From the NCBI RefSeq assembly GCF_002113125.1, contig NZ_NEJP01000004.1:248001-312000 (forward strand): a stretch of 64,000 bases of DNA. The letters run 5' to 3'. The stretch's first letter is position 1. Each line of letters begins with the position of its first letter. This DNA comes from Pseudomonas sp. B20(2017). Its GTDB lineage: Bacteria; Pseudomonadota; Gammaproteobacteria; Pseudomonadales; Pseudomonadaceae. Below are positions 15,977 to 26,447 of the stretch, one piece after another. The notes under the pieces were generated by a model. It was not told the DNA's origin and ran no database searches. It saw only the letters and a program-made list of their open reading frames with translations. The translations under genes were made by a program, and so were the position numbers.

Positions 15977-17431
15977 ATGAAACTAATCGTAAAAGTCTTC
16001 CCCGAGATCACCATCAAAAGCCGACCTGTCCGGACGAAATTTATCCGCCAGCTGGCCAAGAACATCCGCACCGTGCTCCGCGACCTGGACCCGGCCGTGG
16101 TGGTGAACGGTGTGTGGGACAATCTCGAGCTGGAAACCCGCGTCACCGATCCCAAGGCCCTGAAGGAGATGGGCGAACGCCTGACCTGCATGCCGGGCAT
16201 CGCGCACTTTCTGCAGATCGACGAGTACCCGCTGGGCGACTTCGACGACATCACCGAGAAGTGCAAGCAGCACTACGGCGATGCGCTGGCCGGGAAGATC
16301 TTTTCGGTGCGCTGCAAGCGTGCGGGCAAGCATGCGTTCAGCTCGATGGACGTCGAAAAATACGTCGGCAGCAAGCTGCGCCGTGAGTGCGGCGCTGCCG
16401 GAATCGACTTGAAAGCGCCGGAAATCGAAGTCCGTATCGAAGTTCGCGACAAACGGTTGTTTGTGATCCACAGCCAGCACAATGGCATCGGCGGCTACCC
16501 GCTCGGTGCGCTGGAGCAGACGCTGGTGCTGATGTCCGGCGGTTTTGACTCGACGGTTGCCGCCTACCAGATCCTTCGTCGCGGCCTGATGACGCACTTC
16601 TGCTTCTTCAATCTGGGCGGTCGTGCCCACGAATTGGGCGTGATGGAAGTCGCGCATTTCATCTGGAAGAAGTACGGCAGCTCGCAACGCGTGCTATTTG
16701 TCAGTGTTCCGTTCGAAGAAGTATTGGGCGAAATTCTCGGCAAGGTCGACGACAGTCATATGGGTGTCGTATTGAAGCGTATGATGTTGCGCGCAGCGTC
16801 GAGCATTGCCGAACGCCTGCACATCGATGCGCTGGTCACCGGCGAAGCGATTTCCCAGGTGTCGAGCCAGACGTTGCCGAACCTGTCGGTCATCGATTGC
16901 GTCACCGACAAGCTGGTGCTGCGGCCGCTGATCGTCGCCCACAAGCAGGACATCATCGACACGGCCGACCAGATCGGCACCGGTGATTTCGCCCGGCACA
17001 TGCCGGAATACTGCGGCGTCATCTCGGTCAACCCGAAGACCGCCGCCAAGCGTGGCCGGGTCGAGCACGAAGAGCAGGAATTCGACATGGCGGTGCTCGA
17101 GCGTGCGCTCGCAAACGCCAGACTGGTGCCGATCGATCGGGTGATCGACGAATTGGGCCAGGATTTGCAGATCGAAGAAGTCAGCGAAGCGCTGGCCGGT
17201 CAGATTGTCATCGACATCCGTCACCCGGATGCCGCCGAGGATGACCCGCTGGAGCTCGCCGGCATAGAGGTACAGACGATGCCGTTCTATGCAGTGAACG
17301 CTCGTTTCAAGGAACTGGACCCTACTCGCCAGTACCTGCTGTATTGCGACAAAGGCGTGATGAGTCGCCTGCATGCCCACCATTTGCTCAGTGAGGGGCA
17401 TGCCAATGTGCGCGTTTATCGACCGAGCTAA
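15977..17431 (+). CDS. thiI: tRNA 4-thiouridine synthase / thiazole sulfur carrier enzyme with rhodanese domain
   Basis: From ATG at 15977 the protein has 484 residues: an N-terminal ferredoxin-like plus THUMP RNA-binding region (about 1-165), a PP-loop ATPase ('SGGFDS' at 187-192) and a C-terminal rhodanese domain with Cys457 in 'YCDKGVMS'. ThiI activates U8 of tRNA and passes persulfide sulfur to make s4U, and it also supplies sulfur for thiamine thiazole synthesis. The rhodanese extension is typical of gammaproteobacteria. The frame is open 63 bases further upstream, but that part covers the -10 element, so the ATG at 15977 is preferred. Confidence 0.96.
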   Translation: MKLIVKVFPEITIKSRPVRTKFIRQLAKNIRTVLRDLDPAVVVNGVWDNLELETRVTDPKALKEMGERLTCMPGIAHFLQIDEYPLGDFDDITEKCKQHYGDALAGKIFSVRCKRAGKHAFSSMDVEKYVGSKLRRECGAAGIDLKAPEIEVRIEVRDKRLFVIHSQHNGIGGYPLGALEQTLVLMSGGFDSTVAAYQILRRGLMTHFCFFNLGGRAHELGVMEVAHFIWKKYGSSQRVLFVSVPFEEVLGEILGKVDDSHMGVVLKRMMLRAASSIAERLHIDALVTGEAISQVSSQTLPNLSVIDCVTDKLVLRPLIVAHKQDIIDTADQIGTGDFARHMPEYCGVISVNPKTAAKRGRVEHEEQEFDMAVLERALANARLVPIDRVIDELGQDLQIEEVSEALAGQIVIDIRHPDAAEDDPLELAGIEVQTMPFYAVNARFKELDPTRQYLLYCDKGVMSRLHAHHLLSEGHANVRVYRPS

Positions 17432-17570
17432 GTGCCCGGGGCTGTTTGCCTGTGGCCTGCGTCACCGGCCCCCCGACACTGCCGTCAAGCTGTAACGGCC
17501 ATGCCGGACACTACTGCTAATCGCTGCCAGGACTTGTCAGCAAACCGAATCCTCTGATCGAGATACACAA

Positions 17571-19391
17571 GTGATCGAAAATCTACGCAACATCGCCATC
17601 ATTGCCCACGTTGACCATGGTAAGACCACCCTGGTAGACAAACTCCTGCGTCAATCCGGCACCCTGGAGCGCAACGAGCTCAACGACGAGCGCGTGATGG
17701 ACTCCAACGACCAGGAAAAAGAGCGCGGCATTACCATTCTGGCGAAAAACACCGCCATCAACTGGAACGGCTACCACATCAACATCGTGGACACCCCGGG
17801 CCACGCCGACTTCGGCGGCGAAGTTGAGCGCGTTATGTCCATGGTTGACTCCGTGCTGCTGCTGGTCGACGCCCAAGACGGCCCTATGCCACAAACCCGT
17901 TTCGTGACCAAGAAGGCTTTCGAAGCCGGTCTGAAGCCAATCGTCGTAATCAACAAGGTTGACCGTCCGGGCGCGCGTCCTGACTGGGTTCTGGACCAGA
18001 TCTTCGACCTGTTCGACAACCTGGGTGCCACCGACGAACAGCTGGACTTCAAAGTCGTCTACGCCTCGGCCCTGAACGGCATTGCCGGTCTGGACCACAC
18101 CGAAATGGGCGAAGACATGACCGCGCTGTACCAGGCGGTAGTCGACCACGTTCCGCCTCCGGCTGTTGACCGTGACGGCCCGTTCCAGATGCAGATCTCC
18201 GCTCTGGACTACAACAGCTTCCTGGGTGTTATCGGTGTTGGCCGTATTGCTCGTGGTCGCGTCAAGCCGAACACTCCGGTTGTCGCTATCAGCGCCGACG
18301 GCAAGCGCCGCAACGGTCGTATCCTGAAGCTGATGGGTCACCACGGTCTGCACCGCGTTGACGTTGAAGAAGCTGCAGCTGGCGACATCGTCTGCATCAG
18401 CGGTTTCGACGAGCTGTTCATCTCCGACACCCTGTGCGACGTCAACACCGTCGAGGCGATGAAGCCTCTGACCGTTGACGAGCCAACCGTTTCCATGACC
18501 TTCCAGGTAAACGACTCGCCATTCTGCGGTAAAGAAGGCAAGTTCGTGACCTCCCGTAACATCAAGGATCGTCTGGACAAAGAGCTGCTGTACAACGTTG
18601 CACTGCGCGTTGAAGAAGGCGACTCGGCTGACAAGTTCAAGGTATCCGGCCGTGGTGAGCTGCACCTCTCGGTACTGATCGAAACCATGCGTCGCGAAGG
18701 CTTCGAGCTGGCCCTGGGCCGTCCTGAAGTGATCATCCGTGAAGTTGACGGCGTGAAGCAGGAACCGTTCGAAAACGTAACCATCGACATCCCTGAAGAA
18801 TCCCAGGGCAAGGTCATGGAAGAAATGGGTCTGCGTAAAGGCGACCTGAGCAACATGGTGCCGGATGGCAAAGGCCGTGTTCGTCTGGAATACAACATCC
18901 CTGCTCGCGGTCTGATCGGTTTCCGTAACCAGTTCCTGACCCTGACCAACGGTGCTGGCATCCTGACCTCGATCTTCGACCGTTACGCTCCAGTGAAGTC
19001 GGGCCACATGTCCGGCCGTCAGAACGGCGTTCTGGTTTCGGTTGAAACCGGCAAGGCACTGACCTACTCCCTGGAAACCCTGCAGGCTCGTGGCAAGCTG
19101 TTCGTAGAACACGGCCAGGAGATCTACAACGGTCAGATCGTTGGTCAGAACTCCCGCGACAACGACCTGGGTGTGAACCCGACCAAAGGCAAGAAGCTCG
19201 ACAACATGCGTGCTTCGGGTAAAGACGAAACCATCGCTCTGGTCCCACCTGTTCGCTTCACCCTGGAACAGGCTCTGGAATACATCCAGGAAGACGAGCT
19301 GTGCGAAGTGACTCCTAAGTCCATCCGTCTTCGCAAGAAGATCCTGGACGAAAGCGAGCGTACCCGCGCTGCCAAGAAAGCCAAGGCGTAA
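17571..19391 (+). CDS. typA: Ribosome-associated GTPase TypA/BipA
   Basis: The 606-residue translational GTPase has G1 '[10 protein letters not shown]' (residues 12-21), switch motif 'RGITI', G3 '[14 protein letters not shown]', G4 'NKVDRPGA', then the beta-barrel and EF-G-like domains with the TypA-specific C-terminus ('[22 protein letters not shown]', '[10 protein letters not shown]'). It binds the ribosome and assists 50S assembly, particularly in the cold or under stress. It starts with GTG at 17571; no ATG lies nearby in frame. Codon choice is noticeably biased, as in highly expressed genes. It is monocistronic, with a strong terminator. Confidence 0.97.
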   Translation: MIENLRNIAIIAHVDHGKTTLVDKLLRQSGTLERNELNDERVMDSNDQEKERGITILAKNTAINWNGYHINIVDTPGHADFGGEVERVMSMVDSVLLLVDAQDGPMPQTRFVTKKAFEAGLKPIVVINKVDRPGARPDWVLDQIFDLFDNLGATDEQLDFKVVYASALNGIAGLDHTEMGEDMTALYQAVVDHVPPPAVDRDGPFQMQISALDYNSFLGVIGVGRIARGRVKPNTPVVAISADGKRRNGRILKLMGHHGLHRVDVEEAAAGDIVCISGFDELFISDTLCDVNTVEAMKPLTVDEPTVSMTFQVNDSPFCGKEGKFVTSRNIKDRLDKELLYNVALRVEEGDSADKFKVSGRGELHLSVLIETMRREGFELALGRPEVIIREVDGVKQEPFENVTIDIPEESQGKVMEEMGLRKGDLSNMVPDGKGRVRLEYNIPARGLIGFRNQFLTLTNGAGILTSIFDRYAPVKSGHMSGRQNGVLVSVETGKALTYSLETLQARGKLFVEHGQEIYNGQIVGQNSRDNDLGVNPTKGKKLDNMRASGKDETIALVPPVRFTLEQALEYIQEDELCEVTPKSIRLRKKILDESERTRAAKKAKA

Positions 19392-19405
19392 GATTTAGCC
19401 AAGGC

Positions 19406-19446
19406 TAAAAAAAACGCCCCCGGTCGAGAGACCGCGGGCGTTTTTG
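19406..19446 (+). terminator. typA terminator
   Basis: AAAAAAAACGCCCCCGGTC and GACCGCGGGCGTTTTTG form a long stem with a short GAGA loop, 15 bases after the stop. The flanking A and T runs make it usable in both directions. Confidence 0.88.
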
Positions 19447-19482
19447 TTTGTATGGGGTTTATGCAGTGTCTGTTCCGTCGCT

Positions 19483-19572
19483 ATCGCGGGTAAGCCCGCT
19501 CCCACAGTGTTTTGAGTCGTACCTAAAGTTTGTGTACAGCAAAAAAACTGTGGGAGCTGGCTTGCCAGCGAA
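19483..19572. repeat. REP pair after typA
   Basis: ATCGCGGGTAAGCCCGCTCCCAC (19483-19505) and GTGGGAGCTGGCTTGCCAGCGAA (19550-19572) face each other. Both are diverged in the stem but keep compensating changes (AGCTGGCTTGCCAGC). Confidence 0.85.
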
Positions 19573-19607
19573 GGCGGCCGATCAGCCGCCGAACATCTCA
19601 GGGCAGA

Positions 19608-20045
19608 TCAGAATTTCTCGATCGAACGGGAGTTCTGCACCCGCTCCACTTCCTTCGGCTTGTACGCGCAATAACCCGGGCGCGGACCGATTTTCGGGTG
19701 GTTGCGGCAGGTGTCCGGGCGCTTGTCATAAATGGTGCACAGGCGGCTCTTACGATCCAGGTAGTAGCAATCGTTGTTGCTCATACGCTGCAGGGTGAAG
19801 ATCCCCGACTTCTGATTGAAGCGCTCGACCAGGCCTTCCTTTTGCAGACGCTTGGCGATGTTCTTCGGCGGGTCGCCCAGTTCGAACTCGTCGACCACAC
19901 CGATGCGCACCAGATCCTTGATCTTGACCTCGACCGGCAGCGTGCAGCAGCTGGAAACGCACGAGCCGCACATCGGGGCCGAATATTTGGCCCAGGTATC
20001 GAGACGGTCGATCTCGGCTGCGGCGATCAGGTTGGGCTTCATCAT
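19608..20045 (-). CDS. YkgJ-family cysteine-cluster protein
   Basis: The product is a 145-residue soluble protein with the YkgJ/Zn- or Fe-chelating signature: 'MCGSCVSSCC' near residues 25-34, then 'DCYYLDRKSRLCTIYDKRPDTCRNHP', and a final Cys in 'PGYCAYKP'. Eight or more cysteines in this pattern bind a metal cluster. The family is also described as CxxCxxCC-type, and its role is not settled. Two adjacent ATG codons (20045 and 20042) could start translation. It stands alone between typA and glgP. Confidence 0.85.
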   Translation of the reverse strand: MMKPNLIAAAEIDRLDTWAKYSAPMCGSCVSSCCTLPVEVKIKDLVRIGVVDEFELGDPPKNIAKRLQKEGLVERFNQKSGIFTLQRMSNNDCYYLDRKSRLCTIYDKRPDTCRNHPKIGPRPGYCAYKPKEVERVQNSRSIEKF

Positions 20046-20303
20046 CGGTGTTTACCAGGCGTGTGCATCAGGGCGCGCGATCATACCGGGACTGGTGGAT
20101 TTTTGAACAACCTTTCGCCAGATTTTTTCTTCATGCGCCAGCATCGTCCGACAATTCGGCACGGCCCCTGCATTCATTACGGCATTCGCCAAGGTATTGC
20201 CGGACGAAGTCTCACTCTCAGGAAAAACTGCCGAACCAGAGCCCCTACCGTCGGTCAGACCGTCTAGGCTCTGACAATTCCCCGCTCGCTCGAGGTCCTA
20301 TCG

Positions 20304-22754
20304 ATGACTCAAGAACCACTAGTTCGCGAAGCAGAGGTGGCCGCATTCCGCGACGCCGTCCTGACCAAACTCACCTACGCGGTGGGCAAAGACCCGGATC
20401 ACGCCTTCGACCATGACTGGTTCGAAGCCATTGCCCTGGCGGCGCGCGATCACATGGTCGAGCACTGGATGGACCACACCCGGCAGATCTATCGCAAAGG
20501 TCAGAAGCGGGTGTATTACCTCTCACTGGAATTCCTCATCGGCCGCCTGCTGTACGACAGCCTGAGCAACCTCGGTCTGCTGGACGTTGCCCGAGAAGCG
20601 CTGACCGAACTGGGCGTCGATCTGGAGCGCATCCGCATCCTGGAGCCGGATGCGGCATTGGGCAACGGTGGCCTCGGACGGCTGGCGGCGTGCTTCATGG
20701 AAAGCATGTCGACCCTCGGCATCGCCGGACACGGCTACGGCATTCGTTATGAGCACGGGCTGTTTCGCCAGGCCATCGTCGATGGCTGGCAACAGGAGCA
20801 AACCGAGCATTGGCTGGATTTCGGCAACCCCTGGGAGTTCGAGCGGCCAGAGGTGGTCTATCCGATCGGCTTTGGCGGCAGCGTCGAGACTGTCACCGAT
20901 GCCAGCGGCAAGTCCCGGCAAGTCTGGCACCCGGCGGAAACCGTCCGGGCGATTGCCTACGACACCCCGGTGGTCGGCTGGCGCGGGGCGAGCGTCAACA
21001 CCTTGCGCCTGTGGCGGGCGAGGGCCATGGAAGACTTGCATCTGGAGCGCTTCAACGCCGGCGACCACCTGGGCGCCGTCGCCGAAGTAGCCCGGGCCGA
21101 AAGTATCTCCCGCGTGCTTTACCCGGCGGACAGCACCGAGGCCGGGCAGGAACTGCGCCTGCGTCAGGAATACTTCTTCGTCGCCGCGTCGCTTCAGGAT
21201 TTGCTGCGCCGTCATCGCAACATGCACACCTCGGTGCTGACCCTCGGCGATCACGCGGCAATCCAGCTCAACGACACGCACCCCTCGATCGCTGTCGCCG
21301 AGCTGATGCGCCAACTGGTCGACGTCTACGACGTGGCCTGGGACGCGGCGTGGCAAGTCACTGTCGACACGCTGTCGTACACCAACCACACGCTGCTCCC
21401 CGAAGCGCTGGAAACCTGGCCGGTGGGCCTGATGGAGCGCATGCTGCCGCGGCACATGCAGATCATCTATCTGATCAACGCCCAGCATATCGATTCGCTG
21501 CGGGCCAAGGGCCTCCACGATTTCGACGTGCTGCGCGCGGTCTCGCTGATCGAGGAAGACAACGGCCGCCGGGTGCGCATGGGCAACCTCGCGTTCCTCG
21601 GTTCCCACAGCGTCAACGGGGTGTCCGGGCTGCACACGCAGTTGATGCGCAAAACCGTGTTCGCCGAGCTGCACAAGCTGTATCCGGAGCGGATCAACAA
21701 TAAAACCAACGGCATCACCTTCCGCCGCTGGCTTTATCAGGCCAACCCGGAACTGACGTCGATGCTGGTTGATTCCCTCGGCGCGGATGTTCTGGATAAT
21801 CCGGAGCAGCGTCTGCTCGATCTGGAGCCATTCGCCGAAAAACCAGCCTTCCGTAAAGCTTTTGCCGAGCAGCGGCTGCACAGCAAAAAGGCCCTTGCGT
21901 ACCTGATCCATGAACGGCTGGGGATCGCGGTCAACCCGGCGGCCATGTTCGACGTGCAGGTCAAACGGATCCACGAATACAAACGTCAGTTGCTCAACCT
22001 GATGCACACGGTCGCGCTGTACCAGGCGATCCGCGCCGAGCCGGAAATCGACTGGGTGCCACGGGTGAAAATCTTTGCCGGCAAGGCAGCGGCGAGTTAT
22101 CACCAGGCCAAGCTGATCATCAAACTGACCAACGACATCGCCCGGGTGGTGAACAACGACCCGACCGTGCGTGGCCTGCTCAAAGTGGTGTTCCTGCCCA
22201 ACTACAACGTCAGCCTGGCGGAAAGCATCATTCCGGCGGCGGACCTGTCGGAGCAGATCTCCACCGCCGGTTTCGAAGCCTCGGGCACCAGCAACATGAA
22301 GTTCGGCCTGAACGGCGCGCTGACCATCGGCACCCTCGACGGTGCCAACGTGGAAATGTGCGAGAGCATCGGCGCGGAGCACATGTTTATCTTTGGCCTC
22401 AGTGCCCAGCAGGTCGAAGCGCGCAAGCAGAACCACGAGTTCAGCGCGGTGCCGGACATTGCCGCGTCCCATCGCCTCAACGATGTGTTGCAGGCGATTC
22501 GCAGCGGGGTGTTCTCGCCGGACGACACGTCGCGCTACACCGGGCTGATCGATTCGCTGGTGGATTATGACCGGTTCTTCGTCTGCGCCGATTTCGACTC
22601 CTACTGGGAGGCGCAGATGCGCGTCGATGCGCTCTGGCACGACGCCAATAACTGGTGGCGTTCGGCGGTGCTGAATACTTCGCGCATGGGCTGGTTCTCC
22701 TCCGACCGGACAATCCGCGAGTACGCCACGGATATCTGGAAGGCACTCGAGTAA
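20304..22754 (+). CDS. glgP: Glycogen/starch/alpha-glucan phosphorylase
   Basis: The 816-residue enzyme releases glucose-1-phosphate from alpha-1,4-glucan. Key text: 'GNGGLGRLAACFMES' near residues 114-128, 'NDTHPSIAVAELMR', 'NYNVSLAESIIPAADLSEQIS' and the PLP-lysine block 'EASGTSNMKFGLNGALTIGT'. The length is that of E. coli GlgP/MalP. It is not accompanied here by glg synthesis genes and appears as a single gene with GAGG before the ATG at 20304. In Pseudomonas the glg genes usually sit elsewhere. A 9-bp perfect hairpin follows the stop. Confidence 0.96.
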   Translation: MTQEPLVREAEVAAFRDAVLTKLTYAVGKDPDHAFDHDWFEAIALAARDHMVEHWMDHTRQIYRKGQKRVYYLSLEFLIGRLLYDSLSNLGLLDVAREALTELGVDLERIRILEPDAALGNGGLGRLAACFMESMSTLGIAGHGYGIRYEHGLFRQAIVDGWQQEQTEHWLDFGNPWEFERPEVVYPIGFGGSVETVTDASGKSRQVWHPAETVRAIAYDTPVVGWRGASVNTLRLWRARAMEDLHLERFNAGDHLGAVAEVARAESISRVLYPADSTEAGQELRLRQEYFFVAASLQDLLRRHRNMHTSVLTLGDHAAIQLNDTHPSIAVAELMRQLVDVYDVAWDAAWQVTVDTLSYTNHTLLPEALETWPVGLMERMLPRHMQIIYLINAQHIDSLRAKGLHDFDVLRAVSLIEEDNGRRVRMGNLAFLGSHSVNGVSGLHTQLMRKTVFAELHKLYPERINNKTNGITFRRWLYQANPELTSMLVDSLGADVLDNPEQRLLDLEPFAEKPAFRKAFAEQRLHSKKALAYLIHERLGIAVNPAAMFDVQVKRIHEYKRQLLNLMHTVALYQAIRAEPEIDWVPRVKIFAGKAAASYHQAKLIIKLTNDIARVVNNDPTVRGLLKVVFLPNYNVSLAESIIPAADLSEQISTAGFEASGTSNMKFGLNGALTIGTLDGANVEMCESIGAEHMFIFGLSAQQVEARKQNHEFSAVPDIAASHRLNDVLQAIRSGVFSPDDTSRYTGLIDSLVDYDRFFVCADFDSYWEAQMRVDALWHDANNWWRSAVLNTSRMGWFSSDRTIREYATDIWKALE

Positions 22755-22773
22755 CTTTTAGCGACAAATGTGC

Positions 22774-22801
22774 GCCCGGCCCCACGATTGTTGGGCCGGG
22801 C
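22774..22801. terminator. GC-rich hairpin after glgP, without a T run
   Basis: GCCCGGCCC and GGGCCGGGC form a perfect 9-bp stem around a 10-base loop. Lack of a T tract makes simple termination doubtful; it could be an attenuator before the DUF2339 gene or an RNA-stability element. Confidence 0.5.
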
Positions 22802-22856
22802 CGATATACTGAGCGTTGGTTCCGCCCCGCCACGGGGCTGCTCAGGGATATCGACC

Positions 22857-25800
22857 ATGCAATGGATGTTCATGTTGATCGGGCTGCTGCTCGGCTGGCT
22901 GCTCGACGAGTCGTTCAGCGATGCGCTGTTGGGCGCCTTGCTCGGGCTTGCCATCGGCCAGGCGATGCGTATCGCGCGGCTCGGTTCACAGGCTGCCGAG
23001 CAACAGCGTCAGCTGGATCACGCGAAGATCGCGTTGCAGGGCGTCGAGCAGCGTCTGTTTCTGCTGGAGGGCGCTCCGGCACATTCGCCGGCACCGGCGA
23101 GTGTCGCACCGGCCAGCGAAACGGTCGTTGAGCCTGTCACGGTATTTGAACAACCCTCTGCCGCAGAACCCGAGCTGATCTGGGAGCTGCCACCCGAACT
23201 CGAACCTGTCGCCGTCGCCGCCAGCGAAGCTGATCAACCGCTGCCGGTCGATGCCTGGCGCCCGGAGCCCGTTACCCGCGAATCACCACCGCCTGCCAAA
23301 CCTCGTGGCCCGAACCTTATCGAGCGCGGCATCAGCGCTGCGCGCAACTGGCTGTTCGGTGGCAACACCGTGCTGCGGGTCGGCGTGGTGCTGCTGTTCT
23401 TCGGCCTGGCCTTCCTGCTGCGCTACGCCACCGAAGGCATGGTGGTGCCGATCGAAATGCGTTACGCCGGGGTCGCGGCAGCGGCACTGGGATTGCTGGC
23501 GCTGGGTTGGTGGTTGCGCCATCGCAACACGAGTTACGCCTTGATGCTGCAAGGCACCGGGATCGCAGTGTTGTACCTGACGGTGTTTGCGGCGATGCGT
23601 CTGCACCCGCTGCTTGATCCGTCCGCCGCGCTGGGTTTGCTGGTGGCGGTGACGGTGTTTTCGGCGATTCTGGCCATCACGCAGGATTCACTGGCCCTGG
23701 CCTGCGTCGCCGCGTTGGGCGGTTTCGCTGCGCCGATCCTGACTTCCACCGGCGCTGGTAATCATGTCGCGCTGTTCAGCTATTTCGCGCTGCTCAACGC
23801 CGGCATTCTGGCCATCGCCTGGTTCAAGGCGTGGCGCCTGCTCAACCTGATCGGCTTCGTTGGGACCTTCGGCATCGGCTTCGCTTGGGGCTTGCGTTCG
23901 TATACGCCGGAACTGCTGTGGAGCACCGAGCCGTTCCTGATTCTGTTCTTCCTGATGTACCTCGCTATCGGCCTGCTGTTCGCACGGCGCAAGTTGCTGG
24001 ACATGCCGGACGCCCCGGCGGACGGTGACCGCGAGGCGCTGCTGCACTGGTCGGCGCGCAAGGGCGACTACGTCGACGGGACGATGCTGTTCGGTCCGCC
24101 GTTGGTGGGTTTCGGCCTGCAATTCGCACTGGTCCAGCATCTGGAATTCGCCGCTGCGTTCAGTGCGTTGGCGCTGGGCATGATCTACATGGCCCTCGCC
24201 AAAGTGCTGATGGGCGGCCGGGCGTTGTTGCTGGGTGAGACTTGCCTGGCACTCGGGGTGATTTTCGCCAGCCTGGCGATTCCGCTGGGGCTGGATGCGC
24301 GTTGGACTTCCGCCGCCTGGGCAGTGGAGGGTGCGGGGATTTTCTGGCTGGGCTTGCGTCAGCAGCGGCCATTGGCCCGGGCCTTTGCGTTGCTGCTGCA
24401 ACTCGGGTCGGCGCTGGCGTTTCTCAGTCAGTTGCGCATTGGCGAAAGCAGTCTGCTCGACGGTGCGCCGCTGGGTGCATTGATGCTCGGCGCGGCGTTG
24501 TTGTTCAGCTTTTATCAATTGCGCAAGGCGTTGCCGGAGCAAACCTCGCCGTGGGAGCGTCAGGGGCTGCCGGTGCTGGCGTGTCTTGGGCTGACTTTCC
24601 TTTATTTGCTGGCACCGCTGTTCTTCTTCACTCAGGGCACGGCGATCAGTTGGGCGTTGGCCGGGCTGGTGACGTTGTTCGTCGGCTTGCGCCTGCAATC
24701 GCGCACCTTCCTGTTCACCGCGTTTGCCGTGCAACTGCTCGGCGGAGCATTGTTCCTGTTGCGCCTGCAAGGGGCGGGCGAGGATTCGGCGGCCGTGTTC
24801 AGCGCTGGCTGGAGCGGTCTGCTCAGCGCCTCGTTGATCGGTCTGGCGCTGATCGCCGGCATGCTGCTGGCGGCGCGCGACGAGATGGTGCGCAGCGATG
24901 TTCGTCTGCTGCGCGGTTTGTCGGTGGTGCTGCTGGCGGGTCTGGTGCTGATCAATCTGGCGGTGTTGTTCGTGCTGCCATGGCAGACCGCGAGCGCGGT
25001 GTGGGCGGCCAGTGGCTTGCTGATCATCTGGCTCAGTCTGTACCTCAAGCAGCGCGTGAGTTTTGTCTTCGGTCTGCTGTTGCAACTGATCGGCGGCGCA
25101 GCGTTTTTGCTGGCCGGCCCCGAGCTGCTCGGGCCATTGTCCAGCGAAGGGCTGCGACCGCTGGCCCATGGCGGATTCTGGACGCCACTGGTGTTGGGCC
25201 TGGCAGCGATGATCGGGGCGTGGCGCCTGCAACTGGGTAATCATGCTTCGGCGTTCGATGTGCTGAGTTTGCAGCGACTGTCCGAAGTATTGCTGGTGTG
25301 GGGCGCCGGTTGGTGGGCGCTGGCATGGGTCAGCGAAGTGCTGCGTTTTGCGCCGCTGAGTCTGCAGGCGATGTTGTTGCTGCTGGTCGCCGCGCTGAGC
25401 GTCGTGTTGTGGACGCTGTTGGCCTTGCGTCTGAAATGGCCGTCGCTCGGGTTGCTCTGCACCGTGCTGATTCCGGCAGCCGGACTGGTGTTGCTCGGCG
25501 CGTGGCACTTGCGTTATCACCCGGCGGCGGATTTCGGCTGGCTGGCGTGGGCGGCGGTGTTCGTTGTGCATTTCATCAGCCTGCGGCATCTGGCACCGAT
25601 GTTGCCGGCGCGGGCCTTGAGCACGGCGCATGTGCTCGGTTGCTGGCTGCTGATCGGCGTGCTGGCGCTGGAGCTGCGCTACGGCCTGCTGCTGTTGTCC
25701 GAGCAGTACAACGCCTGGCGCTGGCTGGGCTGGGCGATTCTGCCGAGCGTGTATCTGTTGTTGATGGCCGCACCGCGTCAGTGGCCATGGCCGGTAGCAG

Positions 25801-26447
25801 CGTTCCCTCGCGAATATCGTCTGTACGCGGCGGCGCCGCTGGCGGTGCTGATGCTGGTCTGGTTCTGGCTGGCGAATGGCATCAGCGATGGCAACGCCGA
25901 ACCGCTGCCTTATGTACCGCTGCTCAACCCGCTGGAATTGGGTCTGCTGTTTGCGCTGTTCGGTGTCTTCGTCTGGTCGCGCAGCGCCGTTGCCGAGCTG
26001 TCGATCCGCCAGGATTACGCGGCTTACGCGACGCAACTGATTGCCGGCGTTTCGCTGTTCGCGTTCTGCACCGCGCTGGTCACCCGCGCCGCGCACCATT
26101 GGGCGGGGATTCCGTTCGAGCTGGATCTATTGCTCGAATCGATGCTGGTGCAGGCCGGTCTGTCCATCGTCTGGACGCTGATGGCGCTCGGGCTGATGAT
26201 CGGCGGTCACCTGCGCCATCGCCGCGAAGTGTGGCTGATCGGCGCGGCGCTGATTGCGCTGGTGGTGGCCAAACTGATTTTTGTCGAATTGAGCAACCGT
26301 GGCGGACTGGCCCGGATTGTCTCGTTCATCGGCGTCGGCGTGTTGCTGCTGGTGGTGGGTTACTTTGCGCCGCTGCCGCCCAAACGCGTCGAAGCTGTAC
26401 CGGCGGCGGACAAACCGGCCCCGGAAACCGAAGGAGTGTCGTCTTGA
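22857..26447 (+). CDS. DUF2339 giant polytopic membrane protein
   Basis: The product is a 1196-residue protein starting 'MQWMFMLIGLLLGWLLDES'. After the first membrane segment comes a short coiled coil and a Pro/Glu-rich stretch (to about residue 175); the rest is an almost unbroken series of hydrophobic helices, probably more than 25 ('NTVLRVGVVLLFFGLAFLLRYA' is the first of these). This is the layout of DUF2339, a family of very large bacterial inner-membrane proteins without known function. It overlaps the next gene (TTGA), with which it forms a conserved pair. The plus-strand frame has the strong third-position GC bias of the neighbours, so it is native. Confidence 0.88.
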   Translation: MQWMFMLIGLLLGWLLDESFSDALLGALLGLAIGQAMRIARLGSQAAEQQRQLDHAKIALQGVEQRLFLLEGAPAHSPAPASVAPASETVVEPVTVFEQPSAAEPELIWELPPELEPVAVAASEADQPLPVDAWRPEPVTRESPPPAKPRGPNLIERGISAARNWLFGGNTVLRVGVVLLFFGLAFLLRYATEGMVVPIEMRYAGVAAAALGLLALGWWLRHRNTSYALMLQGTGIAVLYLTVFAAMRLHPLLDPSAALGLLVAVTVFSAILAITQDSLALACVAALGGFAAPILTSTGAGNHVALFSYFALLNAGILAIAWFKAWRLLNLIGFVGTFGIGFAWGLRSYTPELLWSTEPFLILFFLMYLAIGLLFARRKLLDMPDAPADGDREALLHWSARKGDYVDGTMLFGPPLVGFGLQFALVQHLEFAAAFSALALGMIYMALAKVLMGGRALLLGETCLALGVIFASLAIPLGLDARWTSAAWAVEGAGIFWLGLRQQRPLARAFALLLQLGSALAFLSQLRIGESSLLDGAPLGALMLGAALLFSFYQLRKALPEQTSPWERQGLPVLACLGLTFLYLLAPLFFFTQGTAISWALAGLVTLFVGLRLQSRTFLFTAFAVQLLGGALFLLRLQGAGEDSAAVFSAGWSGLLSASLIGLALIAGMLLAARDEMVRSDVRLLRGLSVVLLAGLVLINLAVLFVLPWQTASAVWAASGLLIIWLSLYLKQRVSFVFGLLLQLIGGAAFLLAGPELLGPLSSEGLRPLAHGGFWTPLVLGLAAMIGAWRLQLGNHASAFDVLSLQRLSEVLLVWGAGWWALAWVSEVLRFAPLSLQAMLLLLVAALSVVLWTLLALRLKWPSLGLLCTVLIPAAGLVLLGAWHLRYHPAADFGWLAWAAVFVVHFISLRHLAPMLPARALSTAHVLGCWLLIGVLALELRYGLLLLSEQYNAWRWLGWAILPSVYLLLMAAPRQWPWPVAAFPREYRLYAAAPLAVLMLVWFWLANGISDGNAEPLPYVPLLNPLELGLLFALFGVFVWSRSAVAELSIRQDYAAYATQLIAGVSLFAFCTALVTRAAHHWAGIPFELDLLLESMLVQAGLSIVWTLMALGLMIGGHLRHRREVWLIGAALIALVVAKLIFVELSNRGGLARIVSFIGVGVLLLVVGYFAPLPPKRVEAVPAADKPAPETEGVSS

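Noticed and set aside
17583..19112. 509-codon open frame opposite typA
   Set aside because: It mirrors the strongly biased codons of typA; its translation lacks any protein family pattern.
20523..22640. 705-codon open frame opposite glgP
   Set aside because: It is a shadow on the complementary strand of a certain gene, with His/Arg/Gln-rich low-sense composition.
22770..22856. Longer start for the DUF2339 protein with 29 extra residues
   Set aside because: The added part crosses the glgP hairpin and has no coding pattern; the ATG at 22857 directly precedes the first membrane helix.
23688..26099. 803-codon open frame opposite the DUF2339 gene
   Set aside because: The Gln/Arg-rich sequence is the complement of Leu-rich helices; no start or family signal.
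25298..26443. Long open frame continuing upstream of the DUF3999 gene
   Set aside because: It is a shifted-frame shadow of the DUF2339 coding sequence; only the part after 26444 shows a signal peptide and family text.
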